Of a DNA stretch of 56,344 bases, positions 17,949 to 27,109 are shown piece after piece. The stretch's first letter is position 1, and each line of letters begins with the position of its first letter. The notes beneath the pieces were generated by a model. The model did no database searches, had not been told where the DNA came from, and saw nothing but the letters and a program-made list of their open reading frames with translations. The position numbers and the translations under genes were made by a program. Location: assembly GCA_021776775.1 (NCBI GenBank), contig JAJFFE010000235.1:1-56344 (forward strand). Reading direction: 5' to 3'. The stretch comes from Planctomycetota bacterium. GTDB taxonomy: Bacteria; Planctomycetota; UBA8108; UBA1146; JAJFFE01.

Positions 17949-18012
17949 TCATAGTCGGTGGCGAGCCATCGACTCGGCCATCCCAAACTCACTGGAGTTC
18001 GAGCCACGCCCC
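17949..18012 (-). repeat. Dispersed repeat core, copy 2 (inverted)
   Basis: Reverse complement of the same core as at 17341. It shares with copy 1 the CTCGAACTCCAGTG variant, where the 41-43 kb copies have CTCGAACACCAGTG. Confidence 0.8.
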
Positions 18013-18070
18013 GATGCACCCGTTTTCTTCGCTCTGCCTACCTCACCCCTCCTCGCGCGCCCGGCAATCG

Positions 18071-19177
18071 CTACTTCTTCGGCCGCTGGAAGTACGGTGC
18101 CACGTCGACATTCAACGTGACTTCGTCGTACTGAACGCGCGATCGAGGTAGCGGCTTGCCGTCTGCCACGAGGTCGATGCGATGCGGCAAGGGCACGCCG
18201 GCGACGTCGCGGTAGTCCGACAGCACCTGGGTAATGTCAGCCGATCCGCGCGGGCCGAGTCCTTTGTACTCGATCGTCAGAATCCGATCGGTGGTCGGAT
18301 CGATGCCGACGATCACGCGGGTGTCGTCAAAGTACATAGAGATGCGATGCAGATAGCTATCGTTGTCGAGCCCGACGTACGCGCAATCGGCGCGGTTGCG
18401 CGCTTTGAGAATGGCGACGACGGTGTGGTTGGCTAGCTTTCTCAGGTATTGATTCTGCTGCGTGTGCATGGGGCGCGTCCCGGTAGATTCTGCGATGAAG
18501 GCGTTTTCGCCTCGCGACACGTTAGCCCGCCACCAATCCTGGTAGCTGCTGTACTTGCGTACCGCGACCGACGCGTCGTCGTCGCCGAACATCAGCATCA
18601 ACCCTTGGATCGACTTCGTTTTCGTGCCGTCGGAGTTGTCGTAGAAGATATCGCGGCGAGAATGATAACTCGAAATGCCGTCGATCCGCTCGTCCCCACC
18701 GTACGCCTCGGCGACGCTGTTCAACAACACTCGGGCCTGAGTCGAGAGCGCGGCGTCGTGCTTCGGGTCTGGGTCCTTGTTCGCGACCATTGCGTACTTG
18801 GCCGGCGCCAAGCGGAAGGTGTCGCGGCATTGATCGGACGCAAAGATGAAGATTCGCTCCGCGTGCACTTCGAAACGCTGCGCGTCGCCTTCACCGGACA
18901 GCGGTCCCATGCGGGCACACGCTCCGCCCATCTGGATGCCGTACCGTTCGGGATCGGCGTCAAAGAGCGCTTGGTTCTTGGCGTCGGCAAATTGATATCG
19001 GTACGACAAGTGAGTCGTCGACAAGTTGGACTTGCCGGGGACTTCTTTACCGCGGGTCAATGCGACGGGATCGAAGCCGCCCAGTGCTGCCGGCAACTGT
19101 GCGGCAGGCAACAACTCTTGAGCGTCCTGCGGGGTCGATACCCACACGGTGCAGACCAACAACAGTGCTAGACTCAT
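18071..19177 (-). CDS. Secreted YHS-domain protein
   Basis: 368 residues from an ATG with AAGGGG 7 nt upstream. A signal peptide (SLALLLVCTVWVS) is cleaved around residues 15-20. Residues ~30-130 show the YHS pattern twice over: ALGGFDPVALTRGKEVPG ... YRYQFADAKNQALFDADPERYGIQMGGACA, then ERIFIFASDQCRDTFRLAPAKY. In this family the domain binds metal or acts as a binding module. The remainder (~150-368) is a beta-rich region with ISSYHSRRDIFY and EYKGLGPRG ... VAGVPLPHRIDLVADGK, resembling LolA/LppX-type outer-membrane lipid-handling folds. Divergent from the kinase operon across a 205-bp promoter gap. Confidence 0.7.
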   Translation of the reverse strand: MSLALLLVCTVWVSTPQDAQELLPAAQLPAALGGFDPVALTRGKEVPGKSNLSTTHLSYRYQFADAKNQALFDADPERYGIQMGGACARMGPLSGEGDAQRFEVHAERIFIFASDQCRDTFRLAPAKYAMVANKDPDPKHDAALSTQARVLLNSVAEAYGGDERIDGISSYHSRRDIFYDNSDGTKTKSIQGLMLMFGDDDASVAVRKYSSYQDWWRANVSRGENAFIAESTGTRPMHTQQNQYLRKLANHTVVAILKARNRADCAYVGLDNDSYLHRISMYFDDTRVIVGIDPTTDRILTIEYKGLGPRGSADITQVLSDYRDVAGVPLPHRIDLVADGKPLPRSRVQYDEVTLNVDVAPYFQRPKK

Positions 19178-19310
19178 CGAAATCCCCTTGCCGACCCGGG
19201 TTTAAAGAAGTGCGCCGGTGAGTCTCGCGCTCAGGGCCCCGTTCCGTCAAGCAGCTCTTCTGAGAAGGCCGGCGCTCCGGTTTTCGAACCCGCCCATCAA
19301 CCACGCGACA

Positions 19311-19345
19311 CCCGGGGTTGGGCCAATACCCCGGGTTGATACAAT
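19311..19345 (+). promoter_or_regulatory. Candidate promoter overlapped by a palindrome, upstream of the kinase-sigma-lhr operon
   Basis: TTGGGC (19318-19323) and TACAAT (19340-19345) with a 16-nt spacer fit a sigma70-like promoter. The perfect inverted repeat CCCGGGGT (19311-19318) / ACCCCGGG (19328-19335) lies over the -35 and spacer, placed as an operator would be. Confidence 0.4.
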
Positions 19346-19382
19346 CGAGGACGGTCAGGCAACCCTCCCCGGGAGCATTTTT

Positions 19383-22049
19383 GTGATCCAACGTATCGAA
19401 CGCATCCAAGAGCTCTTCTGCGAACTCAAGGACATCGATCCACCGTCCCGGGTAGAGCGTCTGGCCGAAATCGATCGTGAGGGCGCCGAGATCGCGACCG
19501 AAGTTCGGTCGCTGCTCGAGCATCACGATCGCTCGCACCGCTTCTTGGACGACTCACCGATCGCTCGTAACCGCGCCGTCAATCTCGTGAGCGGTACCGA
19601 GGTGGGGTCGTTTCGGGTTCGAGAGTTGATCGGTCGCGGAGGAATGGGGGCGGTCTATCTGGCCGATCAAACCGGCGCCGTATCGCGATCGGTCGCGTTG
19701 AAGGTCATTCCGCTCGGAGTCGACGAGGAACTGGCACGACGGTTCGAGGCAGAGCGTCGAGTGCTCGCCCTCATGCGGCACCCGGCCATCGCCGCGCTCT
19801 ACGACGCAGGACAAACCGATGAAGGGCTTCTGTACTTCGCCATGGAGTACGTGCCCGGCGCGCCGGTCAGTGAGTACTGCGATCAACACCGGTTGACGGT
19901 CGACGCTCGACTGAAGCTCTTCGTTCGAATTGCTCAAGGCGTCGAGCACGCGCACCAAAAGGGAATCATCCATCGAGACTTGAAGCCCGGCAACTTGCTG
20001 GTCACCGAAATCGACGGCAAGCCGCACGCGAAGATCATCGACTTTGGAATCGCCAAGTTGTTGACTCCCATCATCGATGTGGAGAGCGATCAAACGGTTG
20101 CCGGGCGCATTCTCGGCACGCCGTCGTACATGAGCCCCGAACAGCTGGAGCTCGGCGGAGCGGCGATTGACACCCGTAGCGACGTCTACGCGTTGGGTGT
20201 CGTCTTGTGTGAATTGCTCACCGGTCAACTACCGTTCGGTGATCACGAGTCGTTGCGAGAGATGAAACAACGTGCGGCCGGCCAGTCGCTGTCGAAGCTC
20301 ATCCCGCTGGGCGCGCAACTTGACGACGTCGCACGGGAGCGATCGACGTCCCCACGCTCACTCACGCGCCGGCTGGAAGGCGACCTCGATAGCATAGTGG
20401 CGGCCGCGCTGGAGCCCGATCGTGACGATCGCTACGCTTCCGTGGGCGCGCTCTATCGAGATATCGAACGGCATCTGAGACACGAGCCGGTCGAAGCGCG
20501 TCCACTGAGTCTCGGCTATAGACTGACTAAAGTTTGGAAACGAGACCGGGCGGCGTGCGTGGCGACAGGCTTGCTGTTGGCGAGCTTGATGATTGGACTG
20601 GTTGTGAGCTTCTCGCTCTATCGCACGGCAGACCGGTCACAGCGCGACGAGAGCACTCAACGAAGGATCGTCGAGCGGCAGCTCTTTCAGATCCTCAGTC
20701 TCTCTGACGCTCGGAAGCTCGACGAACTGATCGCCGAACAGCGAGACCTCTACCCAACCGTGCCGAGTCGTGCGCCGGCGCTTCGCGATTGGCTGGCCCG
20801 AGCGAACGCGCTGCTCGAAAATGTGCCGAGCCATCGCGCGTATCTGAATGCCCTGCAGTACTCCGGATCCAATGAACATGACTCCAACGACTACGACTCT
20901 GATAAGCAGAGCGCGGCGGAGCGGCTGGCGTGGGAGAACGACCCCCACCAGCGACAGTGGCAGATTGACACTGTCACCGACTTGCTCGACGCGTTCGAGG
21001 ATCTACGTGCGAACACGGTCGCAAGCGTGACCAAGAGAATCGAGTTGGCCACCCGATCGAGACAGCTTTCCTACGACGACGTTCACGGGCGGTGGGAAGC
21101 GGCGATCGCCTCGATCGCGGACCGCGACGAGTGCCCCTACTACGCTGGCATGACCATCGCGCCGCAACACGGCTTGGTTCCCATCGCACGAAATTTGGAA
21201 TCGAAGCTGTGGGAGTTTCAGCACGTCGAATCGACGCTCGATTGGAAAAACGACGCCACCAGCGGCGACATGACCGAACCGCTCGGCCTGGTGTTCGTCT
21301 TGATCCCCGGCGGAACATTTCACTTTGGCGCGCAGCGCCAAGACGAGTCGCTGCCGAACTACGACCCATCGAGCGAACACAACGAGTCGGTCCGTCTCGA
21401 AAGCGTCGAGCCGTTCTTCATGTCGAAGTACGAACTCACCCAAGCGCAATGCTTGCGACTGAGTGGATCGAATCCAAGTCAGTACAACTCGCGATTGAAG
21501 GTCGGGGGCAAACGCATCAACGACCGTCACCCGGTCGAACGCATCAGCCGCGCGGTCAGCTTGCAGATACTAGAGCGCAGCGGGCTGACCCTGCCGACGG
21601 AAGTTCAATGGGAGTACGCGGCGCGCGGCCGTACGAGCTCTGTCTGGTGGACCGGTGGTGAGTCCGTCTCGCTCAACGGCGCGGCGAATCTTGCCGACCG
21701 TTTTGCAAAAGAGAACGGCGGTCCCGATCGATTCGCGTACGATACCGCGCTCGATGACGGTTACCTCGTGCACGCCCCCGTAGGCTCGTTCAAGGCGAAC
21801 GGGTTCGGGCTTCACGACGTGACCGGAAACGTCTGGGAGTGGTGCATTGACCAGTACCAAGGGTCTTCTGCCGCCAGCGGTGGCAAGGTCGAGTTCGTGA
21901 CGCGCGGCGGCGGGTTCTTCGATCTACCGGTAGCGGCGCGGGTCGCCAATCGATTCCACCACGGAAATGAGTTCGCTTACTCCAACCTTGGGGTACGACC
22001 GGTGCGCAAGTGCGATCGGTTCGCGGAAGAACGAAACGGGAATCGATGA
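19383..22049 (+). CDS. Ser/Thr protein kinase with TM segment and FGE/SUMF1-fold domain
   Basis: 888 residues from GTG 19383, chosen because GGGAG sits 7 nt upstream and the kinase family's N-terminal extension begins there. Order: an N-terminal helical extension (1-70), the kinase domain (~74-365) with GRGGMGAVYL, Lys107 in VALKVI, HRDLKPGN (Asp199) and IDFGIAKLL (Asp220); one TM helix (~391-413); a coiled juxtamembrane part; then from ~635 an FGE-sulfatase-fold domain (VFVLIPGGTFHFG, LPTEVQWEYAARG, DVTGNVWEWC, GVRPVRK). Where true formylglycine-generating enzymes have their Cys pair after RGG, this protein reads RGGGFFDLPVAARVANR, so the domain is a probable ligand-binding sensor. The stop overlaps the sigma-factor start (ATGA). 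Likely role: extracytoplasmic sensing that controls the co-encoded sigma factor. Confidence 0.85.
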   Translation: MIQRIERIQELFCELKDIDPPSRVERLAEIDREGAEIATEVRSLLEHHDRSHRFLDDSPIARNRAVNLVSGTEVGSFRVRELIGRGGMGAVYLADQTGAVSRSVALKVIPLGVDEELARRFEAERRVLALMRHPAIAALYDAGQTDEGLLYFAMEYVPGAPVSEYCDQHRLTVDARLKLFVRIAQGVEHAHQKGIIHRDLKPGNLLVTEIDGKPHAKIIDFGIAKLLTPIIDVESDQTVAGRILGTPSYMSPEQLELGGAAIDTRSDVYALGVVLCELLTGQLPFGDHESLREMKQRAAGQSLSKLIPLGAQLDDVARERSTSPRSLTRRLEGDLDSIVAAALEPDRDDRYASVGALYRDIERHLRHEPVEARPLSLGYRLTKVWKRDRAACVATGLLLASLMIGLVVSFSLYRTADRSQRDESTQRRIVERQLFQILSLSDARKLDELIAEQRDLYPTVPSRAPALRDWLARANALLENVPSHRAYLNALQYSGSNEHDSNDYDSDKQSAAERLAWENDPHQRQWQIDTVTDLLDAFEDLRANTVASVTKRIELATRSRQLSYDDVHGRWEAAIASIADRDECPYYAGMTIAPQHGLVPIARNLESKLWEFQHVESTLDWKNDATSGDMTEPLGLVFVLIPGGTFHFGAQRQDESLPNYDPSSEHNESVRLESVEPFFMSKYELTQAQCLRLSGSNPSQYNSRLKVGGKRINDRHPVERISRAVSLQILERSGLTLPTEVQWEYAARGRTSSVWWTGGESVSLNGAANLADRFAKENGGPDRFAYDTALDDGYLVHAPVGSFKANGFGLHDVTGNVWEWCIDQYQGSSAASGGKVEFVTRGGGFFDLPVAARVANRFHHGNEFAYSNLGVRPVRKCDRFAEERNGNR

Positions 22050-22624
22050 CCGAACACGCCCCCTCCGATCCGATCGCCGAACTCGAGTCGTTGATCGCCG
22101 CGGTCAGCGAAGGAGATCGCGCCGCCGAAGACGAACTGTGGGAGCGCCTCTACAACACTCTCAAGGCAATCGCCGCGCGCCAGTTGAGTAGCCGCTCCCC
22201 CGAAACGCTGCAAGCAACCGCGCTTCTCCACGAGGCGTACCTCCGGCTGCGCGACTGCGAGTGGAGCCACCTGCGACACTTCTACGGCGCCGCGGCTCGC
22301 GCCATGCGAAACGTGCTGGTCGATTCCGCTCGCCGGCGCGGGGCAGTCAAGCGTGGGCCGGGGCGGCAACGCATCACCCTGAGTCAACTCGGCGACGACT
22401 CGGAAGCGGCCGTTGATCTCATCGATCTCGACGACGCTCTCGAGAAGTTGCAGACCACGCACGAACGCGCGTGTGATGTCGTGCAACTTCGTTACTTCGC
22501 CGGTCTGACGATCGAAGAGACGGCTAAGGTCCTCGACATATCCGAGAACACCGTCGACCGCGACTGGAGCTTCGCGCGTGCTTGGTTGCATCGCGAACTC
22601 GAGAGCCCCCCGCCCCGCGCATGA
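22046..22624 (+). CDS. ECF-type RNA polymerase sigma factor
   Basis: 192 residues. The ATG overlaps the kinase stop (ATGA at 22046-22049), implying translational coupling. Region 2: LSSRSPETLQATALLHEAYLRL ... FYGAAARAMRNVLVDSAR. Region 4: VVQLRYFAGLTIEETAKVLD with the helix-turn-helix SENTVDRDWSFARAWL. This is the TIGR02999-like ECF type frequent in planctomycetes and acidobacteria. No anti-sigma gene is adjacent; the kinase probably fills the regulatory role. The stop in turn overlaps the Lhr start. It directs RNA polymerase to an unknown regulon. Confidence 0.88.
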   Translation: MTEHAPSDPIAELESLIAAVSEGDRAAEDELWERLYNTLKAIAARQLSSRSPETLQATALLHEAYLRLRDCEWSHLRHFYGAAARAMRNVLVDSARRRGAVKRGPGRQRITLSQLGDDSEAAVDLIDLDDALEKLQTTHERACDVVQLRYFAGLTIEETAKVLDISENTVDRDWSFARAWLHRELESPPPRA

Positions 22625-25600
22625 GCACGTTCAGCCCCGCCACTCAATCCTGGTTCGACGCGTCGTTCACCGGACCGACCGACATTCAGTCTCGCGGCTG
22701 GGCTGCCATCGCCCAACGGCAACACTGCCTGCTGGTGGCTCCCACCGGAAGCGGTAAGACGCTCGCCGCGTTCCTCGCCGCGATCGATCGCTGCTCACAG
22801 CTGACTGCCGACGCCGAGCCGGGGGTGCGCGTGCTCTACGTCTCTCCGCTGAAGGCGCTCGTCTACGACGTCGAACGCAACCTGCGAGCACCGCTCGCCG
22901 GTATCGAACACGCGGCGGCAGAACTCGACACTCCACACCGTGCAATCAGCGTGGCGATCCGCACCGGCGACACGCCGCAGAAGGAGCGGCAACGACAACT
23001 CCGCCAGCCCGGGGACATCCTCGTCACCACGCCTGAGTCGCTCTACCTACTACTCGGCTCTCGCGCCCGGCAACACTTCCACTGCGTACACACGGTCATC
23101 ATCGATGAGGTGCACGCCCTGGCCCCCACCAAGCGCGGCGCACATTTGGCACTCTCGCTCGAACGGCTGTCGCTACTCACCACCGAAGAGCCGCAGCGTA
23201 TCGGGCTGTCGGCGACGGTACGCCCGCTCGAACTCGTGGCGAAGTTCCTCGGCGGCGATCGCGACGTCGCTATTGTCGATGCGTCGGCCAAGCCGAATCT
23301 CGATCTCGAAGTTGTGGTGCCGGTACCCAACATGGAACGACCGCCGAGTGACGCGTCCAAACCGAAGAGTCGAAACCTCGGCATAGGACAGCAAGAACAG
23401 GGCATCTGGCCGGCGATCTATCCCGAGCTGCTCGACGCGATCCGCGCCGGGCAGTCGACCATCATCTTCGTGAACAGTCGTGGCCTGTGCGAACGGTTGG
23501 CGCAGCGACTCAACGAGCTTGCCGAAGAGGTGCTCGTGTGCGCCCACCACGGAAGCGTGTCGCACGACAAGCGCACCGAGATGGAAGAGGGGCTGAAGGC
23601 GGGACGCATTCGCGGCATCGTGGCGACGAGTTCGTTGGAACTCGGAATCGACATGGGTGCGGTCGACCGGGTGCTCTTGGTGGAATCCCCGCGTTCGGTC
23701 GCGCGCGGGCTGCAACGGGTCGGGCGCGCCGGCCACCAAGTGGGCGCAGTGAGCATCGGTCGCGTGTACCCGAAGTTTCGCGGCGATCTTCTGGAAGCAG
23801 CCGTCATCGCGGGGCGCATGCTCGCCGGAGAGATCGAAGCGCTCGACGTGCCCGAGAATCCGCTCGACGTTCTCGCGCAGCAGGTCACCGCCATGTGTTG
23901 CGACCACGACCGCACCGTCGACGAAATCGCGCAGATCGTGCGCCGCACTCACACGTACCGCACCTTGACCGACGGCGCGCTCGAGGCGGTGTTGGACATG
24001 GTATCCGGGCGCTACCCCTCTTCGGACTTCGCGGATCTACGCCCGCTCTTGAGTTGGGACCGTACCGCCAACCGACTGAGCGCGCGTCGCGGCACCGCGA
24101 CCATCACCCACATGAACGCCGGCACCATTCCCGACCGCGGTGCGTATTCTGTGCATCTTGTCGGCGGGGGTTCGCGACTCGGAGAACTCGACGAAGAGAT
24201 GGTCTACGAGACGCGCGTGGGTGACAACATCACCCTCGGAGCGACGACGTGGCGAGTCGAAGAGGTGAACCGCAACCAGGTGATGGTCTCTCCGGCGCCG
24301 GGTCTACCGGGACGGCTACCGTTTTGGAAGGGTGACGGTCCCGGGCGGCCGATCGAACTCGGCCGCGCCATGGGTGCGTTCGTGCACGAGGTGGCAAAGC
24401 GCGCCGAGAAAGCGGCGCAATGGTACGTGCGCACAACCACGCCGCTCGACGCATTGGCCGCGCAGAACCTCGTCGCCTACATTCACGAGCAGAAGAAGCA
24501 CACCGGTGCGGTGCCCACGCACGAGCGGGTGACGATCGAACGCTTCCGCGATGAACTCGGCGACTGGCGAGTCTGTATTCTGACGCCGTTCGGTTCACGC
24601 GTGCACGCGCCGTGGGCAATGGCAATCCAACGGCAACTCTCGGCGCGCGCCGGTTTCGAAGTGCAGGTGATGTACACCGACGACGGAATCGTTCTGCAGT
24701 TTGCCGACGGAGAAGCGCAGCCCGATATCGACGCGTTGGTCCCGAGCCCCGACGAGGTCGAGGACTTACTGACCGAACAGCTCGGCGACACCGCGCTGTT
24801 CGCCGGCTTGTTTCGGGAAAACGCCGTGCGCGCGCTGCTCATGACGCGACGACGCCCCGATCAACGCACTCCGCTCTGGGTGCAACGGGTCAAGAGTCAA
24901 AACTTGCTGGCCACGGTTCGGCAGTTCTCGACCTTTCCGATCGTGCTCGAAACCTATCGCCACGCCCTCAAAGACGTGTTCGATCTCCCGGGCCTCACCG
25001 CCGTGTTGCGTGACATTCGAAGCCGCCGCACGGGTGTCGACGACGTAGAGACCGCCTCGGCATCGCCGTTTGCACGGTCGTTGGTGTTCGCATACGTCGC
25101 GGCCTACATCTACGAGCAGGACGCACCCGTCGCCGAACGGCGCGCGCACGCGCTGTCGCTCGATCGTCAGCTGCTCGGAGAACTGTTGGGACACGCGGAA
25201 CTCCGCGAGCTGCTCGACTTGGGCGTGATTGCGCAGGTCGAGGCGGAACTTCAATGTTTGAGCGAACACCGACGCGCGCGAGACACCGACGAGGTCCACG
25301 ACGTGCTGCGTCGCGTGGGACACCTCACTCTCGATGAACTTGCGGCGCGGTGTGAAAAAGAGCCGTCGGAATGGCTGCGTAACCTGCACGGCGAGCAACG
25401 TGCCCTCCCCATCGCACTCGACAGGAGCGACGACGAATTTTGGATCGCCGCCGAGGATGCCGGTCGCTACCGCGACGCACTCGGCGTGGCCGTGCCCGAC
25501 ACGCTCCCGGAGTCGTTCTTGGTCGAGACAGATGAACCTCTCGAAGAATTGGTCCGCCGGTTCGCGCGAACGCACGGACCGTTTCTGGGAGCGGACATCG

Positions 25601-27021
25601 CGCAGCACTTTCGTCAACCGGCGGAGCGACTGGAAGCGACGCTGACCAAGCTTTTGGACGCAGGCGTCATGGTGCTCGGCGAGATTCAACCGGGCGGGAC
25701 CACGCCGGAGTGGTGCGACGCCGAAGTGTTGCGACGCATCAAGCGACAGACCCTCGCGCGACTCCGCGGTGAAGTCGCCCCGGTCGACGACGCCACCCTC
25801 GGTCGCTTCCTCCCCGAGTGGCACGGGATCAGTGCGAGCGGTTCTCGCACTCGGTCGCGCAAGGGAGCCGACGGTCTTCACGAAACAGTTCTGCAACTCG
25901 AGGGAGTCCCCTTCTCGTTCGTCGAACTGACCACCGCGATTCTTCCGGCTCGTGTGACAAACTTCTCGCTGGAGATGCTCGACCTGCTAGCGGCGACCGG
26001 GGGTGTGGTTTGGATCGGCCACGGAACGGCGGGCGCCCGCGACGGACGCATTGCGCTGTACCGGCGAGAGCAAGTCGCCAAGCTGTTTAACCCGGACAGC
26101 GTCACGCCGCTCGGCGAGTCGACCGACCTGCACGACGTCGTACTCACCGTGCTGTCCGACCGCGGCGCTCTGTTTCAGTACGAGTTGCAGCGTGCCGTCC
26201 AACAGGAACGTCCGTTGACCACCGAACGAGAGTTCAGCGACACCCTGTGGGAGTTGGTGTGGAGCGGCCGCGTCACCAACGACACGTTCGGTCCGTTGCA
26301 GACGTTCGGCTGGCTGCCGAGTCGCCGCACGGGCAAGCGCCGCGGCCCCGCGGTGACGGCGGGTCGCTGGACGACAGTCGCGTCGCTGCTCGACGTCTCG
26401 GTGACGGATACCGAGCGCGGTCTCGCCGCCGCGGAGTCGTTGCTCGAACGATACGGCGTGGCGTCTCGCGAAGCGGCGCAGGCGGACTCACTCGTCGGCG
26501 GGTTCACGTCGGTCTACCGCGTACTGCAAGCGATGGAAGACGCCGGTAAGGTTCGTCGCGGATACTTCATCGAAGGCATGTCCGGCGCCCAGTTCGCGCG
26601 AGCGGGAGTGATCGATCGACTACGAGCGCTGCGATCGAGACAAGACGATTCCGCCACCGCCGTGTTGTTCCTGCCGGCGTCCGATCCCGCCAATCCATAC
26701 GGGACGCTCATCCCGTGGCCGGCCACCGGAAACGACGACGCCACTCGGCCCCGTCGCGCCACCGGCTGTTGGGTCGGGCTGGTTCACGGCCGACCGGCCC
26801 TCTTCGTCGGGCCCAAGGGTCGGCAGATGGCGACGTTCCCCGGCGATGACCACGCGATCCTCTTGGCCCTCCGTCGAGTGCACTCGCTACCGCGACCGTC
26901 GGGCAAAGGGCGCATGACCATCGAGAGCATCGATCGCCACCCCGTCGCCGAATCTCCGTTCGCTGAAACTCTTATCGAAAACGGTTTCGAACGAACCTAC
27001 CGGGGACTGGCCGCGACGTAG
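22621..27021 (+). CDS. lhr: Lhr-like DEAD/DEAH superfamily 2 DNA helicase, full length
   Basis: 1466 residues, the length of full bacterial Lhr proteins. Start ATG 22621 overlaps the sigma stop (ATGA). Helicase motifs: Q-like region DIQSRGW, Walker A APTGSGKT (~40-47), DEVH (162-165), SAT motif GLSATVRP, IIFVNSRGLCERL, and motif VI QRVGRAGHQVG. This is followed by the Lhr winged helix and beta-barrel (LPFWKGDGPGRP) and a long C-terminal region, as in E. coli Lhr, where the family shows 3'-5' translocation and the C-terminal part has nucleobase-excision activity. Role: DNA repair in the cytoplasm. Unusual feature: it is co-translated with a kinase and ECF sigma factor, suggesting that repair capacity is tied to that signalling pair. 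Confidence 0.92.
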   Translation: MSTFSPATQSWFDASFTGPTDIQSRGWAAIAQRQHCLLVAPTGSGKTLAAFLAAIDRCSQLTADAEPGVRVLYVSPLKALVYDVERNLRAPLAGIEHAAAELDTPHRAISVAIRTGDTPQKERQRQLRQPGDILVTTPESLYLLLGSRARQHFHCVHTVIIDEVHALAPTKRGAHLALSLERLSLLTTEEPQRIGLSATVRPLELVAKFLGGDRDVAIVDASAKPNLDLEVVVPVPNMERPPSDASKPKSRNLGIGQQEQGIWPAIYPELLDAIRAGQSTIIFVNSRGLCERLAQRLNELAEEVLVCAHHGSVSHDKRTEMEEGLKAGRIRGIVATSSLELGIDMGAVDRVLLVESPRSVARGLQRVGRAGHQVGAVSIGRVYPKFRGDLLEAAVIAGRMLAGEIEALDVPENPLDVLAQQVTAMCCDHDRTVDEIAQIVRRTHTYRTLTDGALEAVLDMVSGRYPSSDFADLRPLLSWDRTANRLSARRGTATITHMNAGTIPDRGAYSVHLVGGGSRLGELDEEMVYETRVGDNITLGATTWRVEEVNRNQVMVSPAPGLPGRLPFWKGDGPGRPIELGRAMGAFVHEVAKRAEKAAQWYVRTTTPLDALAAQNLVAYIHEQKKHTGAVPTHERVTIERFRDELGDWRVCILTPFGSRVHAPWAMAIQRQLSARAGFEVQVMYTDDGIVLQFADGEAQPDIDALVPSPDEVEDLLTEQLGDTALFAGLFRENAVRALLMTRRRPDQRTPLWVQRVKSQNLLATVRQFSTFPIVLETYRHALKDVFDLPGLTAVLRDIRSRRTGVDDVETASASPFARSLVFAYVAAYIYEQDAPVAERRAHALSLDRQLLGELLGHAELRELLDLGVIAQVEAELQCLSEHRRARDTDEVHDVLRRVGHLTLDELAARCEKEPSEWLRNLHGEQRALPIALDRSDDEFWIAAEDAGRYRDALGVAVPDTLPESFLVETDEPLEELVRRFARTHGPFLGADIAQHFRQPAERLEATLTKLLDAGVMVLGEIQPGGTTPEWCDAEVLRRIKRQTLARLRGEVAPVDDATLGRFLPEWHGISASGSRTRSRKGADGLHETVLQLEGVPFSFVELTTAILPARVTNFSLEMLDLLAATGGVVWIGHGTAGARDGRIALYRREQVAKLFNPDSVTPLGESTDLHDVVLTVLSDRGALFQYELQRAVQQERPLTTEREFSDTLWELVWSGRVTNDTFGPLQTFGWLPSRRTGKRRGPAVTAGRWTTVASLLDVSVTDTERGLAAAESLLERYGVASREAAQADSLVGGFTSVYRVLQAMEDAGKVRRGYFIEGMSGAQFARAGVIDRLRALRSRQDDSATAVLFLPASDPANPYGTLIPWPATGNDDATRPRRATGCWVGLVHGRPALFVGPKGRQMATFPGDDHAILLALRRVHSLPRPSGKGRMTIESIDRHPVAESPFAETLIENGFERTYRGLAAT

Positions 27022-27109
27022 TCACTCGGGTTTGACCTGCGCCGCGCCGTACGGCACCCTTCTCCGAACGAGACGTCCAACTCATCCCCGCCAACCACCG
27101 AAGACTGCC

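Larger units (their letters stand above)
17319..18070. other. Gene-free region bounded by inverted copies of a dispersed repeat
   Basis: No convincing gene in 752 nt. A repeat core runs at 17341-17404 (+) and in reverse at 17949-18012, both reading GTGGC/GGGGC GTGGCTCGAAC ... GGCTCGCCACCGACTATGA. The + copy stays similar to the 41.5-kb copy for about 160 nt (to ~17510). Inside are two perfect palindromes built on CATCGTGCGCACGATG, at 17521-17538 and 17591-17606. The layout matches the HNH-bearing locus at 41430-43697 minus the gene, so it may be a deletion derivative. Confidence 0.65.

Noticed and set aside
19383..22049. The FGE-fold kinase as maturase for the 8.2-kb sulfatase
   Set aside because: The Cys pair needed for formylglycine generation is absent and the domain is tethered behind a kinase and TM helix.
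24766..25896. 376-codon open frame on the - strand
   Set aside because: Lies wholly within the Lhr helicase coding region, whose motifs are intact; mirror frame.
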